Source: Actinomycetota bacterium
GTDB taxonomy: Bacteria; Actinomycetota; Acidimicrobiia; Acidimicrobiales; Palsa-688
Assembly (NCBI GenBank): GCA_021323695.1
Contig: JAJPKN010000024.1
Span: 1-33,883 of the forward strand
DNA length: 33,883 nt
Direction of reading: 5' to 3'
Numbering within the stretch: the first letter of the stretch is position 1; every line of letters begins with the position of its first letter. This document shows, piece after piece, positions 25,856 through 33,883 of the stretch. Both the position numbers and the translations under genes were made by a program. The notes under the pieces are model-generated. The model did no database searches. It was not told where the DNA came from and saw nothing but the letters and a program-made list of their open reading frames with translations.

Positions 25856-26818
25856 ATGCCAGGACAGCAACCTGAAGACCAGGCATGGAAGGCGAGCCCC
25901 ACTGGGGCCGAGGTCGTGCGGGCGCTCGGAGTGGAGGCCGAAGCGCTACCCCCGCCCAGCCCGCACCGTTTCCCTGACGGTGCCCACTTCCGTACCGAGA
26001 TCCCGAGCGTTGAGGGGCCCGAGGCTCTGGCGGCGGTAGTGGAAGAGGCAGGCCGGCGCCAGGTGGTGGTCAACCGAGTGTCCCAGGGCAGTGGCGCCAT
26101 GCTGCTGTCCCGGGCCGAGCTGCGCGAGATGGCCCGCATCGGCGCCGACCAAGGCATGGAGGTCTCCTTGTTCGTCGGGCCCCGAGAGGAATGGGACCTG
26201 GGAGCTTCCTCGCGCGGGCCTGACGGGCCGGCGCTGGCCGGCTTGGTCCGCGGTGCCCGCCAGCTGCGCTACGCCTTCGAGGACGTCGCCCGAGCCGCCG
26301 AGCAAGGCATCCGCAGTTTCCTGGTGGCCGACCCGGGGCTCTTGGAGACCTTGGTGGGCGCCCAGCGCCGGGGGGAGCTCCCCGCCGAGATCGTATGGAA
26401 AGCCTCTGTCTATATGGCCCCGGCCAACCCGGTCAGCTTCGCGCAGCTCCAACGGCTGGGCGCTTCCACTGTCAACGTCCCTTCGGACATGACCTTGGGC
26501 CAGCTCAGCGAGCTGCGGTCGGTCTCCGACCTGCCCATCGACCTGTACGTGGAGTCACCCGACAGCCTGGGTGGGCTGGTGAGGGGCCACGAGCTCGCTG
26601 ACCTCGTCAGCGTGGCCGCCCCCCTGTACGCCAAGTTCGGCTTGCGCAACGCACGGGGCCTGTACCCGAGCGGGGGCCACCTGCGCAACGACGTCATCGC
26701 CATGGCCCGGGAACGGGTGCGTAGGGCCGGCATCGCCCTCGAATGGCTGGCGCGGCTCTCTGACGGGCTCACCCAGTCGGCACCGGGGGCCAAGGGCCTC
26801 GGCATCCCCCTGGCATAG
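25856..26818 (+). CDS. U32-peptidase-like TIM-barrel protein
   Basis: The 320-residue protein alternates strands and helices in a TIM-barrel pattern: VSLFVGPREEWD (about 101-112), IRSFLVADPGLLETL, AEIVWKASVYMAPANP, STVNVPSD, IDLYVESPDSLGG and AAPLYAKFGLRNARGLYP. Similar actinobacterial proteins are annotated as U32 (collagenase-like) family members, though peptidase activity is unproven and the typical U32 cysteine signature is not seen. Because it is divergent from the sugar lactonase and dehydratase, a role in the same sugar-acid pathway, such as an aldolase or epimerase-type barrel, is as likely. The ATG at 25856 follows a GAGG run. CsaA begins one base after its stop. Confidence 0.6.
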   Translation: MPGQQPEDQAWKASPTGAEVVRALGVEAEALPPPSPHRFPDGAHFRTEIPSVEGPEALAAVVEEAGRRQVVVNRVSQGSGAMLLSRAELREMARIGADQGMEVSLFVGPREEWDLGASSRGPDGPALAGLVRGARQLRYAFEDVARAAEQGIRSFLVADPGLLETLVGAQRRGELPAEIVWKASVYMAPANPVSFAQLQRLGASTVNVPSDMTLGQLSELRSVSDLPIDLYVESPDSLGGLVRGHELADLVSVAAPLYAKFGLRNARGLYPSGGHLRNDVIAMARERVRRAGIALEWLARLSDGLTQSAPGAKGLGIPLA

Positions 26819-26819
26819 C

Positions 26820-27155
26820 GTGCAGCCACAGGTCACCTGGGACGACTTCGCCCGTATAGACGTACGGGTGGGCCGGGTGGTAGAGGTCGCCGATTTCCCT
26901 GAGGCGCGCAAACCGGCCTGGAAGCTCTGGATCGACTTCGGGCCTGAGATCGGGGTCCGGCGCTCCTCGGCCCAGGTCACCAACTACCGGCGAGAAGAGC
27001 TCCAAGGCCGGCTCGTGCTGGCCGTGGTCAATTTCCCTCCCCGCCAGGTCGGCCCATTTGTCTCCGAAGTCCTCACCCTAGGCACTTACCGAGGCAGCAC
27101 GGTCTTGTTGGTCGACCCTGCCCCCGGCGCCCTACCGGGCGACAGGCTCGGCTGA
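26820..27155 (+). CDS. csaA: CsaA-type tRNA-binding domain protein
   Basis: This stand-alone EMAP/Trbp111-type OB-fold protein of 111 residues is known in bacteria as a secretion chaperone or tRNA-binding factor. The family motifs are WDDFARIDVRVGRVVEVADF at residues 6-25, KLWIDFGPEIG, SSAQVTNYRREELQGR and the closing LLVDPAPGALPGDRLG. The GTG start lies one base past the U32-like stop, so the two are co-transcribed, possibly with reinitiation. The 3' end overlaps the convergent PAP2 gene by 24 bases. The link to sugar-acid genes is positional only. Confidence 0.9.
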   Translation: MQPQVTWDDFARIDVRVGRVVEVADFPEARKPAWKLWIDFGPEIGVRRSSAQVTNYRREELQGRLVLAVVNFPPRQVGPFVSEVLTLGTYRGSTVLLVDPAPGALPGDRLG

Positions 27156-27755
27156 GCCCGCCTGCGCGTGGGCCCATCGCTGGGCTACCAGGACAAGTGC
27201 CTCGGCACCCAGGCCCAGGGCGGCACCGCCGATAATGTCCAGCGGCAAATGGGCACCGACGTAGGCACGCCCCAGGCCCACCAAAGCTACGGCCAGTGCC
27301 ACCCCGGTACGGGCGCCTCGGGAGAAGGCGGGCCAGGCAGCTGCACCCAGGGCCACGGCCACACCACTGTGGCCGGACAGGTACCCGAGGCGGGAGGGCT
27401 CTCTCCCCCTGAGGTTGGTCGCGGCCAACAGGCAAGCCGGCCGCGGCCGGCCCACTGCGCGCTTGGCCGCCTTGGCGAGCACCCAGGTGGCCGAACCGCT
27501 CAGAGCCAGGCGGGCACCCAACGCCCTGTCCCCCCAGGCCCAGGCTATGGCGGCCGCCACCGGCACGGTCCCGGCCGTCCCGAACTGCATCGTCAGCCAC
27601 AGGGGCCCATATAGCCCGTCGGGAAGGTTGTTGACTGCCCGGAAGGCACGCTCCTCTGGGCGGCTGACGCGGCCTCGGCGTGCAGCTATGGCGGTGAGGG
27701 CAAGTGTGGCAGACCCCAGCACGAGGCGGGCACCCGGTTGGTGAAGGTTGGTCAT
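27132..27755 (-). CDS. PAP2-family membrane phosphatase
   Basis: This integral membrane acid phosphatase (PAP2) of 207 residues has the three catalytic motifs: KRAVGRPRP (motif 1), YLSGHSG (motif 2) and GRAYVGAHLPLDIIGG (motif 3, with the nucleophilic His). Several hydrophobic stretches place the active site at the outer face, as in undecaprenyl-pyrophosphate or phosphatidyl phosphatases. The ATG at 27755 is preferred to a TTG two codons upstream. It converges with csaA. Likely substrate is a lipid phosphate of the envelope, by family only. Confidence 0.86.
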   Translation of the reverse strand: MTNLHQPGARLVLGSATLALTAIAARRGRVSRPEERAFRAVNNLPDGLYGPLWLTMQFGTAGTVPVAAAIAWAWGDRALGARLALSGSATWVLAKAAKRAVGRPRPACLLAATNLRGREPSRLGYLSGHSGVAVALGAAAWPAFSRGARTGVALAVALVGLGRAYVGAHLPLDIIGGAALGLGAEALVLVAQRWAHAQAGSAEPVAR

Positions 27756-28067
27756 GGGCAAGCGCCGGGCGCACAGCCTTTGGGGGGACCGCGCCGCTAG
27801 CTACCTGCCCCCCATCCTGGCTTTCTTCCTGCACCTAGGCAACGGCCGGGCCGAGGTCTCCACCCGGTCTCCACCGCAACTGCACCTCCGCTCCGCGAAG
27901 GGCACGGTTGAGCACGGTTGAATGGCCACCAGGTGCTCCTCACCGGGGCGCGCACGTCCAAGTGGCCGACCGGACGCTACAAGGCCAGGTGCTCGCCCAA
28001 AAGACCTCCAAACACCTAGGCCACTCTGGGCCAACCCCAAGCCCACACTCGCCGAAAGGAAGATGGC
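27756..28067. other. Intergenic region before the ABC transporter
   Basis: No gene is supported. Short direct repeats GGTCTCCACC and CACGGTTGA occur near 27860 and 27900. GAAAGGAAG just before 28068 is the ribosome-binding site of the ATPase gene. No clear promoter could be assigned. Confidence 0.5.
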
Positions 28068-28826
28068 ATGGCCCTGGCTACGCCCCAATCGCTAACCACC
28101 TCGGTGCTGGCCGCCCAGACAGTGGAAGCTGTCAAGGTCTACGGAAAGGGCCAAGCCGAAGCCTGCGCCCTCAACGGGATCTCCATCGGGTTCGCCAAGG
28201 GCCAGTTCAGCGCCATCATGGGCCCCTCAGGGTCGGGTAAGTCGACCCTACTGCACTGCTTGGCCGGCCTCGACCGCCTGACCTCAGGCAAGGCCTACAT
28301 TGGGGGGACCGACTTGAGCAACCTCGATGACCGCCAGTTGACGCTGCTCCGGCGGGACAGCATCGGGTTCGTCTTCCAGGCGTTCAACCTGGTGCCCACC
28401 CTGACGGCCAAGGAGAACATATTGTTGCCGCTCCTGCTCGCCAGCCGCTCCGGTGACCCAGCCTGGATCGACCACATCGTTTCGACCGTTGGGCTGGCTC
28501 ACAGGCTCTCGCACCGCCCCGATGAGCTGTCGGGGGGCCAGCAACAGCGGGTAGCAGTGGCACGGGCGTTGGCAAGCCGGCCGGAGGTGATATTTGCGGA
28601 CGAGCCGACCGGCAACCTCGACTCCCGGTCGGGCACCCAGTTATTGTCCTTTTTGCGCACCGCAGTAGACCAACTGGGCCAGACCATCATCATGGTGACC
28701 CACGACCCGGTGGCAGCCAGCCATGCCGACCGCGCCATCTTCTTGAACGACGGCCAAGTGGTGGACGAGATCGCCCAACCAACACCCAGGCTGGTCCTCG
28801 ACCGCATGAACGACTTCGGGAAATAG
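28068..28826 (+). CDS. ABC transporter ATP-binding protein, MacB/LolD type
   Basis: This 252-residue nucleotide-binding subunit has Walker A GPSGSGKST (52-60), the signature LSGGQQQ (154-160), Walker B VIFADEP (174-180) followed by TGNLDS, and the H-loop histidine at 212. The TGNLDSRSGTQLLSFLR and KVYGKG features are typical of the MacB/LolD/FtsE group that pairs with FtsX-type permeases. Its first 15 residues are an extra Ala/Thr-rich stretch. A permease gene follows three bases later. Such pairs drive mechanotransmission or efflux rather than nutrient uptake; the substrate is unknown. Confidence 0.93.
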   Translation: MALATPQSLTTSVLAAQTVEAVKVYGKGQAEACALNGISIGFAKGQFSAIMGPSGSGKSTLLHCLAGLDRLTSGKAYIGGTDLSNLDDRQLTLLRRDSIGFVFQAFNLVPTLTAKENILLPLLLASRSGDPAWIDHIVSTVGLAHRLSHRPDELSGGQQQRVAVARALASRPEVIFADEPTGNLDSRSGTQLLSFLRTAVDQLGQTIIMVTHDPVAASHADRAIFLNDGQVVDEIAQPTPRLVLDRMNDFGK

Positions 28827-28829
28827 CCA

Positions 28830-31370
28830 GTGCTGAGAGTCGCCATCAAAGGGATCTTGGCCAGGAAGCTACGGCTTGCCTTTACAGCCCTGGCCGTGGT
28901 GATAGGCGTCGCCTTCATGACCGGCACCCTGGTGCTCACTGACACCATCAACCGGACCTTTGACGACCTGTTCGCCACGGTGTACAAGGGCACCGACGCG
29001 GTCGTGCGCGCGACTGGCCAGTTCGATGCTCCACAAGGGATGGGGGCCCAGCGTGGCCGCGTGCCCGCTTGGTTGCTCGCGAAGGTTGAACGGGTGCCAG
29101 GAGCCGCCGAGGCAGAAGGCGACGTGCTCGGCTACGCCAGGATCGTCGCCCGCGACGGCCGTCCTTTGGGCAACCCTGCCTACGGTGCCCCCACGCTGGG
29201 TGGCAGTTGGAGCACAGTGGCGAGGCTGAACCCCTTCACGCTCGTAGCCGGACGGCCTCCCCAGGGCCTTCACGAGATGGTGATCGACCGCAAGAGCGCC
29301 CGGGACGGCCACCTGCAGACCGGTGACGTGACAACCGTCCTCACCGAGGCACCACCCCAGAAGATGAGGATCACAGGGATCGTGCGGTTCGGCAGCACTG
29401 ATAGCCCAGGGGGTGCGACGGTAGCCTTGTTCACGTTGCCGGTGGCTCAGCGGCTCGTTGCTCAGCCGGGCATGTTCGACACCATATCGGTGGTTGCCGA
29501 CAAAGGCGTGCCCCAGGACGTGCTGGCGTCGCACATCGCCAAGGTCCTCCCAGCTGGCTACGAGGCAGCCACGGGTGCGCAGGTCGTAAAGGAAACCCAA
29601 AGCGACGTCCGCAAGGCCATGTCCTTCTTCACGACGTTCATGGTCGCATTTGCAGTGATAGCCCTGGTGGTGGGCGGGTTCATCATATTCAACACTTTCT
29701 CGATGACGGTGGCCCAGCGGGCCCGAGAGCATGCCCTGGGAGCATCCAATCGGCAGGTCCTTGGCTCGGTGCTGCTCGAGGCCGCGGCTGTCGGGCTGGT
29801 CGCCTCGGCCGTCGGCCTGGGTTTGGGAGTTGGCGTTGCCATCGGCCTGAAAGGGCTGTTGGCTGCTCTGGGGCTGGCAGTGCCGGCCGGTGGAGTGGCG
29901 TTCCTCCCCCGGGCCGCCGCGGTCAGCCTGCTGGCCGGCGTAGGCATAACGGTTGTGCCTGCCTGCTCACCCGCTCGCAAAGCCAGCAAGGTCCCACCGG
30001 TTGCCGCCATGCGCGACATCGTCACGGGTAGTTCGGGCTACGGTTCCAAAGAGAGGGTGGCGGTGGGTACGGTGATCACCTGCGCTGGCACCTCGGCTCT
30101 GTTGACCGGGCTGTTCTCTGGCGTCCCCGACAAGCTGGCAGTCGTCGGCCCAGGAGCCCTGCTCGTCTTTTTCGGGGTGTCTGTACTGGGCCGTAGCGTG
30201 TCCCTCCCCCTCAGCCGCTTCATCGGCTGGCCGCTTCCCCGCCTGCGGGGCACCACCGGCCAACTGGCCCGGCAGAACGCCACCCGCAACCCCAAGCGCA
30301 CGGCGGCCAGCGCTTCGGCCCTTATGGTCGGCACTGGGCTGGTGGCGTTCATCACCATCTTCGCCTCATCGACAAAGGCGTCCATAGACACGACGATCGA
30401 CAAGTCCTTCACTGGCGATTACATCGTGGCCTCCGGGGCCGGCCTCATGGGCGGGCTCGGCCCGAGCCTGGCCGGACGGCTCAACCGCCTACCCGAGGTC
30501 GAGGTGGCAACGGGCACCCGGGCCGGGCTGGTCAAGGTCCAAGGTTCCGTGCGAAGGGTGCTCGGGCTGGACGCGCCCGCCGCCTTCAGGCTGCTGGACC
30601 TGAGGCCCCTGGCCGGCCGGCCCGCCGACCTGGGTGCCAACAGCATCGCGGTCTTGGAGGACGTCGCCGAGCAGGACCACCTGCGACTGGGCAGCCAGGT
30701 ACACGTCGTGTTCAAGGACACCGGCCCTCGGGCCCTTCGGGTGGCAATGATCTACGGCGAGAGCCAGCCTGCCGGCGACTACGTCCTGGGCATGGCCGCG
30801 TACCGGGCGAACTTTGCCGCCGGGTACGACAACGAGATCTTCGTCAAGAAGTCACCTGCGGTCAGCAACACCCGGGCACTGGACGCGGTCAACGAGGTGG
30901 CTGCCGGCTATCCCGGGGCCAAGGTGCTCGACCGAGCCAGTTACAAGGCCGAGCAGGCCAAGCCGGTCGACCAGGTGCTCTCCCTGGTCTACACCCTCTT
31001 GGGCTTGACCATCGTCATCGCCCTCCTCGGCATCGCCAACACCCTGGCGTTATCGATCTTCGAACGTACCCGCGAGATAGGTGTGATGCGAGCTGTGGGC
31101 ATGACACGCGGCCAACTGCGGTCCTCCGTCCGGTGGGAGTCAGTCATGATCGCCCTCCAGGGGACCGTCCTCGGGCTGGCCGTTGGCACCTTCTTCGGCT
31201 GGGCGCTGGTCCGGGCGTCGGCCAAGCAAGGCATCGAGCAGTTCAGCCTGCCGGTGGCGGACCTTGCCGTCATCGTGGCGTTGGCCGCCCTGGCTGGCAT
31301 GGTGGCCGCCGTCCTTCCCGGCCGCCGGGCAGCCAAGCTGGACGTGCTGAAGGCCGTGGTCACGGACTAG
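28830..31370 (+). CDS. FtsX/MacB-type ABC permease
   Basis: This 846-residue permease consists of two FtsX units: an N-terminal helix (about 14-37), a large outside domain, a three-helix bundle around 265-385, a connecting helix pair near 410-450, then a second N-terminal helix near 497, a second outside domain (about 520-700), and a final three-helix FtsX bundle (about 710-840) that ends with AVLPGRRAAKLDVLKAV. The first FtsX ends with PACSPARKASKVPPVAAMRD, the typical coupling segment in a slightly altered form. The GTG start is three bases past the ATPase stop. The two form an operon that likely exports a lipid or peptide or works the cell wall. Confidence 0.9.
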   Translation: MLRVAIKGILARKLRLAFTALAVVIGVAFMTGTLVLTDTINRTFDDLFATVYKGTDAVVRATGQFDAPQGMGAQRGRVPAWLLAKVERVPGAAEAEGDVLGYARIVARDGRPLGNPAYGAPTLGGSWSTVARLNPFTLVAGRPPQGLHEMVIDRKSARDGHLQTGDVTTVLTEAPPQKMRITGIVRFGSTDSPGGATVALFTLPVAQRLVAQPGMFDTISVVADKGVPQDVLASHIAKVLPAGYEAATGAQVVKETQSDVRKAMSFFTTFMVAFAVIALVVGGFIIFNTFSMTVAQRAREHALGASNRQVLGSVLLEAAAVGLVASAVGLGLGVGVAIGLKGLLAALGLAVPAGGVAFLPRAAAVSLLAGVGITVVPACSPARKASKVPPVAAMRDIVTGSSGYGSKERVAVGTVITCAGTSALLTGLFSGVPDKLAVVGPGALLVFFGVSVLGRSVSLPLSRFIGWPLPRLRGTTGQLARQNATRNPKRTAASASALMVGTGLVAFITIFASSTKASIDTTIDKSFTGDYIVASGAGLMGGLGPSLAGRLNRLPEVEVATGTRAGLVKVQGSVRRVLGLDAPAAFRLLDLRPLAGRPADLGANSIAVLEDVAEQDHLRLGSQVHVVFKDTGPRALRVAMIYGESQPAGDYVLGMAAYRANFAAGYDNEIFVKKSPAVSNTRALDAVNEVAAGYPGAKVLDRASYKAEQAKPVDQVLSLVYTLLGLTIVIALLGIANTLALSIFERTREIGVMRAVGMTRGQLRSSVRWESVMIALQGTVLGLAVGTFFGWALVRASAKQGIEQFSLPVADLAVIVALAALAGMVAAVLPGRRAAKLDVLKAVVTD

Positions 31371-32003
31371 CCCACAGGGCCGCCCTGGCAGGCTACCGCT
31401 AGCAGGCTACCGCTGGCCTCCGCCCAGCCAGCTAGCCAAGCACCACCGGGCCACGCCCTCGGCTGGGGTGGACGCCCCACCTGCCTGGCTGAGCTCGGGC
31501 CGCGCGCCCCTGAGCGGAGACCAGGCCTATGGCCTGCCCCGCCACCTGACGGTCGCCCGAGTGGCAACCACGGGTGTGGTCGTCGGATCTGCACCTCAGC
31601 TTCACCTCCTCTTCACGGTGCTTGCACCACCAGGGGCTTGGATGTACCTAGCACAACCCCGAGGGAGGCTGAGGTGCCAAGCTGCTCGCATGTCCAAGGC
31701 AGGGCCCGGTTGGCAGCGGTGCGTTCTGGCAGGCCCCAGGTTCCCCGGGGCCCGGGCGCGCGGTGCCCGTCACGGATACCCGCCTAGTCGTCATGTACCT
31801 CTGGGCGAACCATTCACGGCCATCCCCCCTGACCGTCCTTGAGCCTGTGACGAGCCAGCCGCGCGCCTGGGCCTGTGCCCACCGGCCCGGAGCAGCCAGC
31901 GCGGGCAAACCCTGAGCCACCACCTGTCGCGCTGCACCACCACCGGGGGCGCTTTGGCGAAGGCGGGGCCCGGACCGTACGGCTTGGTAGGCTAGGGCCG
32001 GGC
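31371..32003. other. Gene-free interval after the ABC operon
   Basis: No credible gene was found. Directly after the permease stop, GCAGGCTACCGCT occurs twice in near tandem (31388 and 31401). Long open frames across 31468-31842 (plus) and 31648-31923 (minus) are low-complexity and lack good ribosome-binding sites. Confidence 0.5.
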
Positions 32004-32798
32004 ATGAGCCAGGCTAACGGCGCGCTGACCATCGGGGTAGGGCGAGCGGCCGCCGCGTTGGCCCTCGTCGTCACCATGGGGACAAACGGCCTGCAGGCCA
32101 CGGCCGGGGCGGCCGGCAAGCTGCCGGTGGGCAAGGCCTACACCAGCCAACCGCCGGTCCCGCCACCAGGTCACTGCCACGCCCGCGGCGTGCTGCCGGA
32201 CCCGAAGTGCACACCGGGAGCTGTCAACCCGGCAGTCACCCAGGCCAACATAGCTTCGACCATCTGCCGGCCCGGCTACTCGGAGTCAGTCCGGCCCCCC
32301 GAGAGCTACACGGAAACGCTCAAGCGGCGGGAAATGGCCTCCTACAACGACCACCAGCCCATATGGGACTACGAGCTCGACCACCTGGTGAGCCTCGAAC
32401 TGGGTGGCGCCCCGAGCGACCCTCGCAACTTGTGGCCGGAGCTGGGGGCTTCGCCCAACCCCAAGGACCGGGTCGAGGACGCAGCTCATGCTGCGGTGTG
32501 CGACCACCGCTTGGCACTGGTCACCGCGCAACAGGAAATAGCCACCAACTGGGTGGCCTTGGGCGAGCAGCTGGGCCTCGGGGACCTAGCCCGGCTCGTG
32601 CCCACCGCCCGCAAGCCGCCACCCGCCACGGCCAGCACCCCCAGCCGCACGGTGCCGGCCACGTCACCCAGCGGCCATTACTACAAGCCCGGGGAGTGGT
32701 GCCCCTTCCGAGACCTGGGTGACACGACCGTCGGCCCCTATGGCAAGCTGACCTGCGAGCAACGAGCGGGCGGAGGCCAGCCGAGGTGGACCGCCTGA
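32004..32798 (+). CDS. Secreted HNH-like nuclease-fold protein
   Basis: The 264-residue protein has an N-terminal hydrophobic segment (about 13-38) like a Sec signal, and then a conserved domain: CTPGAVNP at 69-76, STICRPGYSESVRPP (85-99), and the HNH-type core WDYELDHLVSLELGGAPSDP with Asp-His at 126-127, RNLWPEL with Asn142, and NPKDRVED. The H-x(n)-N-x(n) pattern resembles a one-metal HNH nuclease, and many actinobacterial secreted relatives are uncharacterised. A Pro/Thr/Ser linker leads to a C-terminal motif GEWCPFRDLGD ending TCEQR, with two cysteines likely bonded. The ATG at 32004 was chosen because it starts the signal. Nuclease activity is inferred only. Confidence 0.72.
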   Translation: MSQANGALTIGVGRAAAALALVVTMGTNGLQATAGAAGKLPVGKAYTSQPPVPPPGHCHARGVLPDPKCTPGAVNPAVTQANIASTICRPGYSESVRPPESYTETLKRREMASYNDHQPIWDYELDHLVSLELGGAPSDPRNLWPELGASPNPKDRVEDAAHAAVCDHRLALVTAQQEIATNWVALGEQLGLGDLARLVPTARKPPPATASTPSRTVPATSPSGHYYKPGEWCPFRDLGDTTVGPYGKLTCEQRAGGGQPRWTA

Positions 32799-32899
32799 GC
32801 CCGTAGGCATGCCCCAGGCCGGGGGGCAGCCACCCGAGACGGCTTCCTCGGGCTATAGCCGGGTGGCACTCGGGGACCGGGCTTCAGGGGGGCCGGCCT

Positions 32900-33670
32900 T
32901 CACCGGGCAGCTCGGCCCTCGGCTTGGTGGACGCGCTGGCGGTGAGCCCGGAACACCTCCTCGTTGGACTCCAGCGAAGCCCCAGCAGCAGTGGGCGAGA
33001 CGAACGTCGGCAGGACGCAGCCCCGGGAGCACAAGGCCGCCGCCGTGCGGGTGATGACCTCGTGGGTCACGACACAGGCGACCACGGTCGAAGCCCCTCC
33101 GACCGGCCGGCCCCAACCGGGCACCCTCACCACGGCGTCCTCAGCGGGTACGCCCGTGTCCACCGTCAGCTGGCACACGTCCGAGAGGTACTTGCCCGAA
33201 GAGTGCTCCGGTGGCCGCTGGCGGTTGGCCAAGGAGGTCACCGCCACCGCGGTGAGGCCCCGGCGGACGGCGTGCATAGCCGCCTCGATCCCGGCTGCAT
33301 TGCGGCCACCGTGGGAGTAAACGATCATGACGTCCCCTGGTCCCAGCGGCTCGTGGTCGAGGAAGTTGTCCACATAGGACTCGGCCCGCTCCAACCACAG
33401 CAGCTCCCGCACCCCACCTGGCCCCAGGACGTTGTACCACATGAGGCGGGGGTCGGTCAGGGGGTGCAGCCCGACGAAGCTCCCGAAGCGGGGGAAGGCG
33501 TCCAGGGCCGGTATGACCGAGTGCCCGCTACCGAACAGGTGCACCAGGCCCCCGGCACTGAGGGCATCGGCGCAACGCCGGGCGACCTCGTCCAGCACGG
33601 CGCCCTGCGTCTGGCACAGGTGGTCGAGGATCTCGACCACCCGGCGGGTATAGGCAGGTCCGTTAGTCAC
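32900..33670 (-). CDS. SIS-domain phosphosugar-binding protein
   Basis: This 256-residue protein has one sugar-isomerase (SIS) domain, of the UPF0309/phosphoheptose-isomerase-like group. Motifs: GGLVHLFGSGHSVIPALDAF at about 40-59 (the phosphate-binding first strand-loop), DVMIVYSHGGRNAAGIEAAMHA (the Ser/Gly ligand loop), and LTAVAVTSLANRQRPPEHSSGK. It starts with GTG at 33670, with AGAGAGG upstream; longer frames upstream lack homology. Likely a sugar-phosphate isomerase, etherase or sensor; the substrate is unknown. It is alone in orientation, with a strong hairpin in its 5' region. Confidence 0.85.
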   Translation of the reverse strand: MTNGPAYTRRVVEILDHLCQTQGAVLDEVARRCADALSAGGLVHLFGSGHSVIPALDAFPRFGSFVGLHPLTDPRLMWYNVLGPGGVRELLWLERAESYVDNFLDHEPLGPGDVMIVYSHGGRNAAGIEAAMHAVRRGLTAVAVTSLANRQRPPEHSSGKYLSDVCQLTVDTGVPAEDAVVRVPGWGRPVGGASTVVACVVTHEVITRTAAALCSRGCVLPTFVSPTAAGASLESNEEVFRAHRQRVHQAEGRAAR

Positions 33671-33745
33671 TTCGACGGCCTCTCTGGTTGGTGCAGTTCC
33701 CCGATGGTAGCCAGTAAGCCCTCCGGGCGGGCTCCGGGCGCGGCT

Positions 33746-33780
33746 CTCGCGGCGTCCGGCACTGCGCCGGTCGCCGCGAG
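33746..33780. promoter_or_regulatory. Long GC-rich hairpin upstream of the SIS gene
   Basis: Nine pairs (33746-33754 with 33772-33780), one T-T mismatch, then five more pairs close a five-base loop. It lies 76 bases before the SIS-gene start in the minus-strand leader. There is no U tract on either side, so it may be an RNA leader structure or operator. Confidence 0.5.
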
Positions 33781-33856
33781 GTATGACCAGAACTTGTGGA
33801 TCCGCCACCCGCCCGGAGACGCGGCGTACCCTCCTCGTTGAAGTCACGAACGAGCT

Positions 33857-33883
33857 GCCGGCGGTGGAACGCCGGCGAGGAGG
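33857..33883 (+). promoter_or_regulatory. Hairpin and possible ribosome-binding site at window end
   Basis: GCCGGCG (33857-33863) pairs with CGCCGGC (33870-33876) and is followed at once by GAGGAGG (33877-33883). The purine run is a good Shine-Dalgarno candidate for a plus-strand gene starting just beyond the window; none can be seen here. Confidence 0.35.

Noticed and set aside
31468..31923. Open frames on both strands in the gap after the ABC operon
   Set aside because: Low-complexity content, no ribosome-binding site, no family resemblance.

Overview
The window is very GC-rich, with GTG and TTG starts and dense gene packing. It looks like chromosomal DNA of a high-GC actinobacterium, possibly of an Acidimicrobiia-like lineage. 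The reasons are the mycothiol-type DinB/MDMPI protein, the AcnA-type aconitase, the split pyruvate-dehydrogenase-type operon with a divergent lipoamide dehydrogenase, and the HxlR and DUF488 genes. I cannot place it further from sequence alone. No rRNA, tRNA or CRISPR array was seen.

Layout. 1-3.4 kb: an AlkA-type glycosylase gene, a small zinc-ribbon-like gene behind a YeaO-type DUF488 gene, and a diverged DyP-fold peroxidase-like gene. 3.6-6.9 kb: an accessory-looking island holding a methyltransferase, an HxlR regulator divergent from a DinB/VOC gene pair, and two decayed genes, an IS256-family transposase and a single-strand DNA-binding protein. 7-14.8 kb: central carbon metabolism, with pdhA-pdhB-pdhC on the minus strand, and lpd and aconitase on the plus strand. 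15-18.6 kb: a small orphan gene, then a five-gene, mostly translationally coupled minus-strand operon (DoxX-like membrane protein, a 55-residue CPCC protein, DUF488, AhpD-like, FAD/NAD reductase) behind a palindromic promoter. 19.1-22.8 kb: a degenerate EAL-HDOD protein, an anchored IPT/TIG protein, an unusual symmetric array of four 20-bp-spaced repeats, an RDD membrane protein and a GNAT acetyltransferase that seems to start at CTG.

23-27.8 kb: a sugar-acid module of an arabinonate-dehydratase-like IlvD/Edd enzyme with an SMP-30 lactonase, divergent from a U32-like TIM-barrel protein followed one base later by CsaA; CsaA overlaps a convergent PAP2 phosphatase. 28-31.4 kb: a MacB/LolD-type ABC ATPase with a large FtsX-type permease. 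32-33.9 kb: a secreted HNH-like protein and a minus-strand SIS-domain phosphosugar-binding protein preceded by a long hairpin.

Two signals seem least explained by known annotation. One is the coupled redox operon with its tiny cysteine-rich protein. The other is the 92-bp dyad at 21314-21405, built from two direct copies of one element facing two inverted copies around a small central hairpin. I saw no complete mobile element or defence system.
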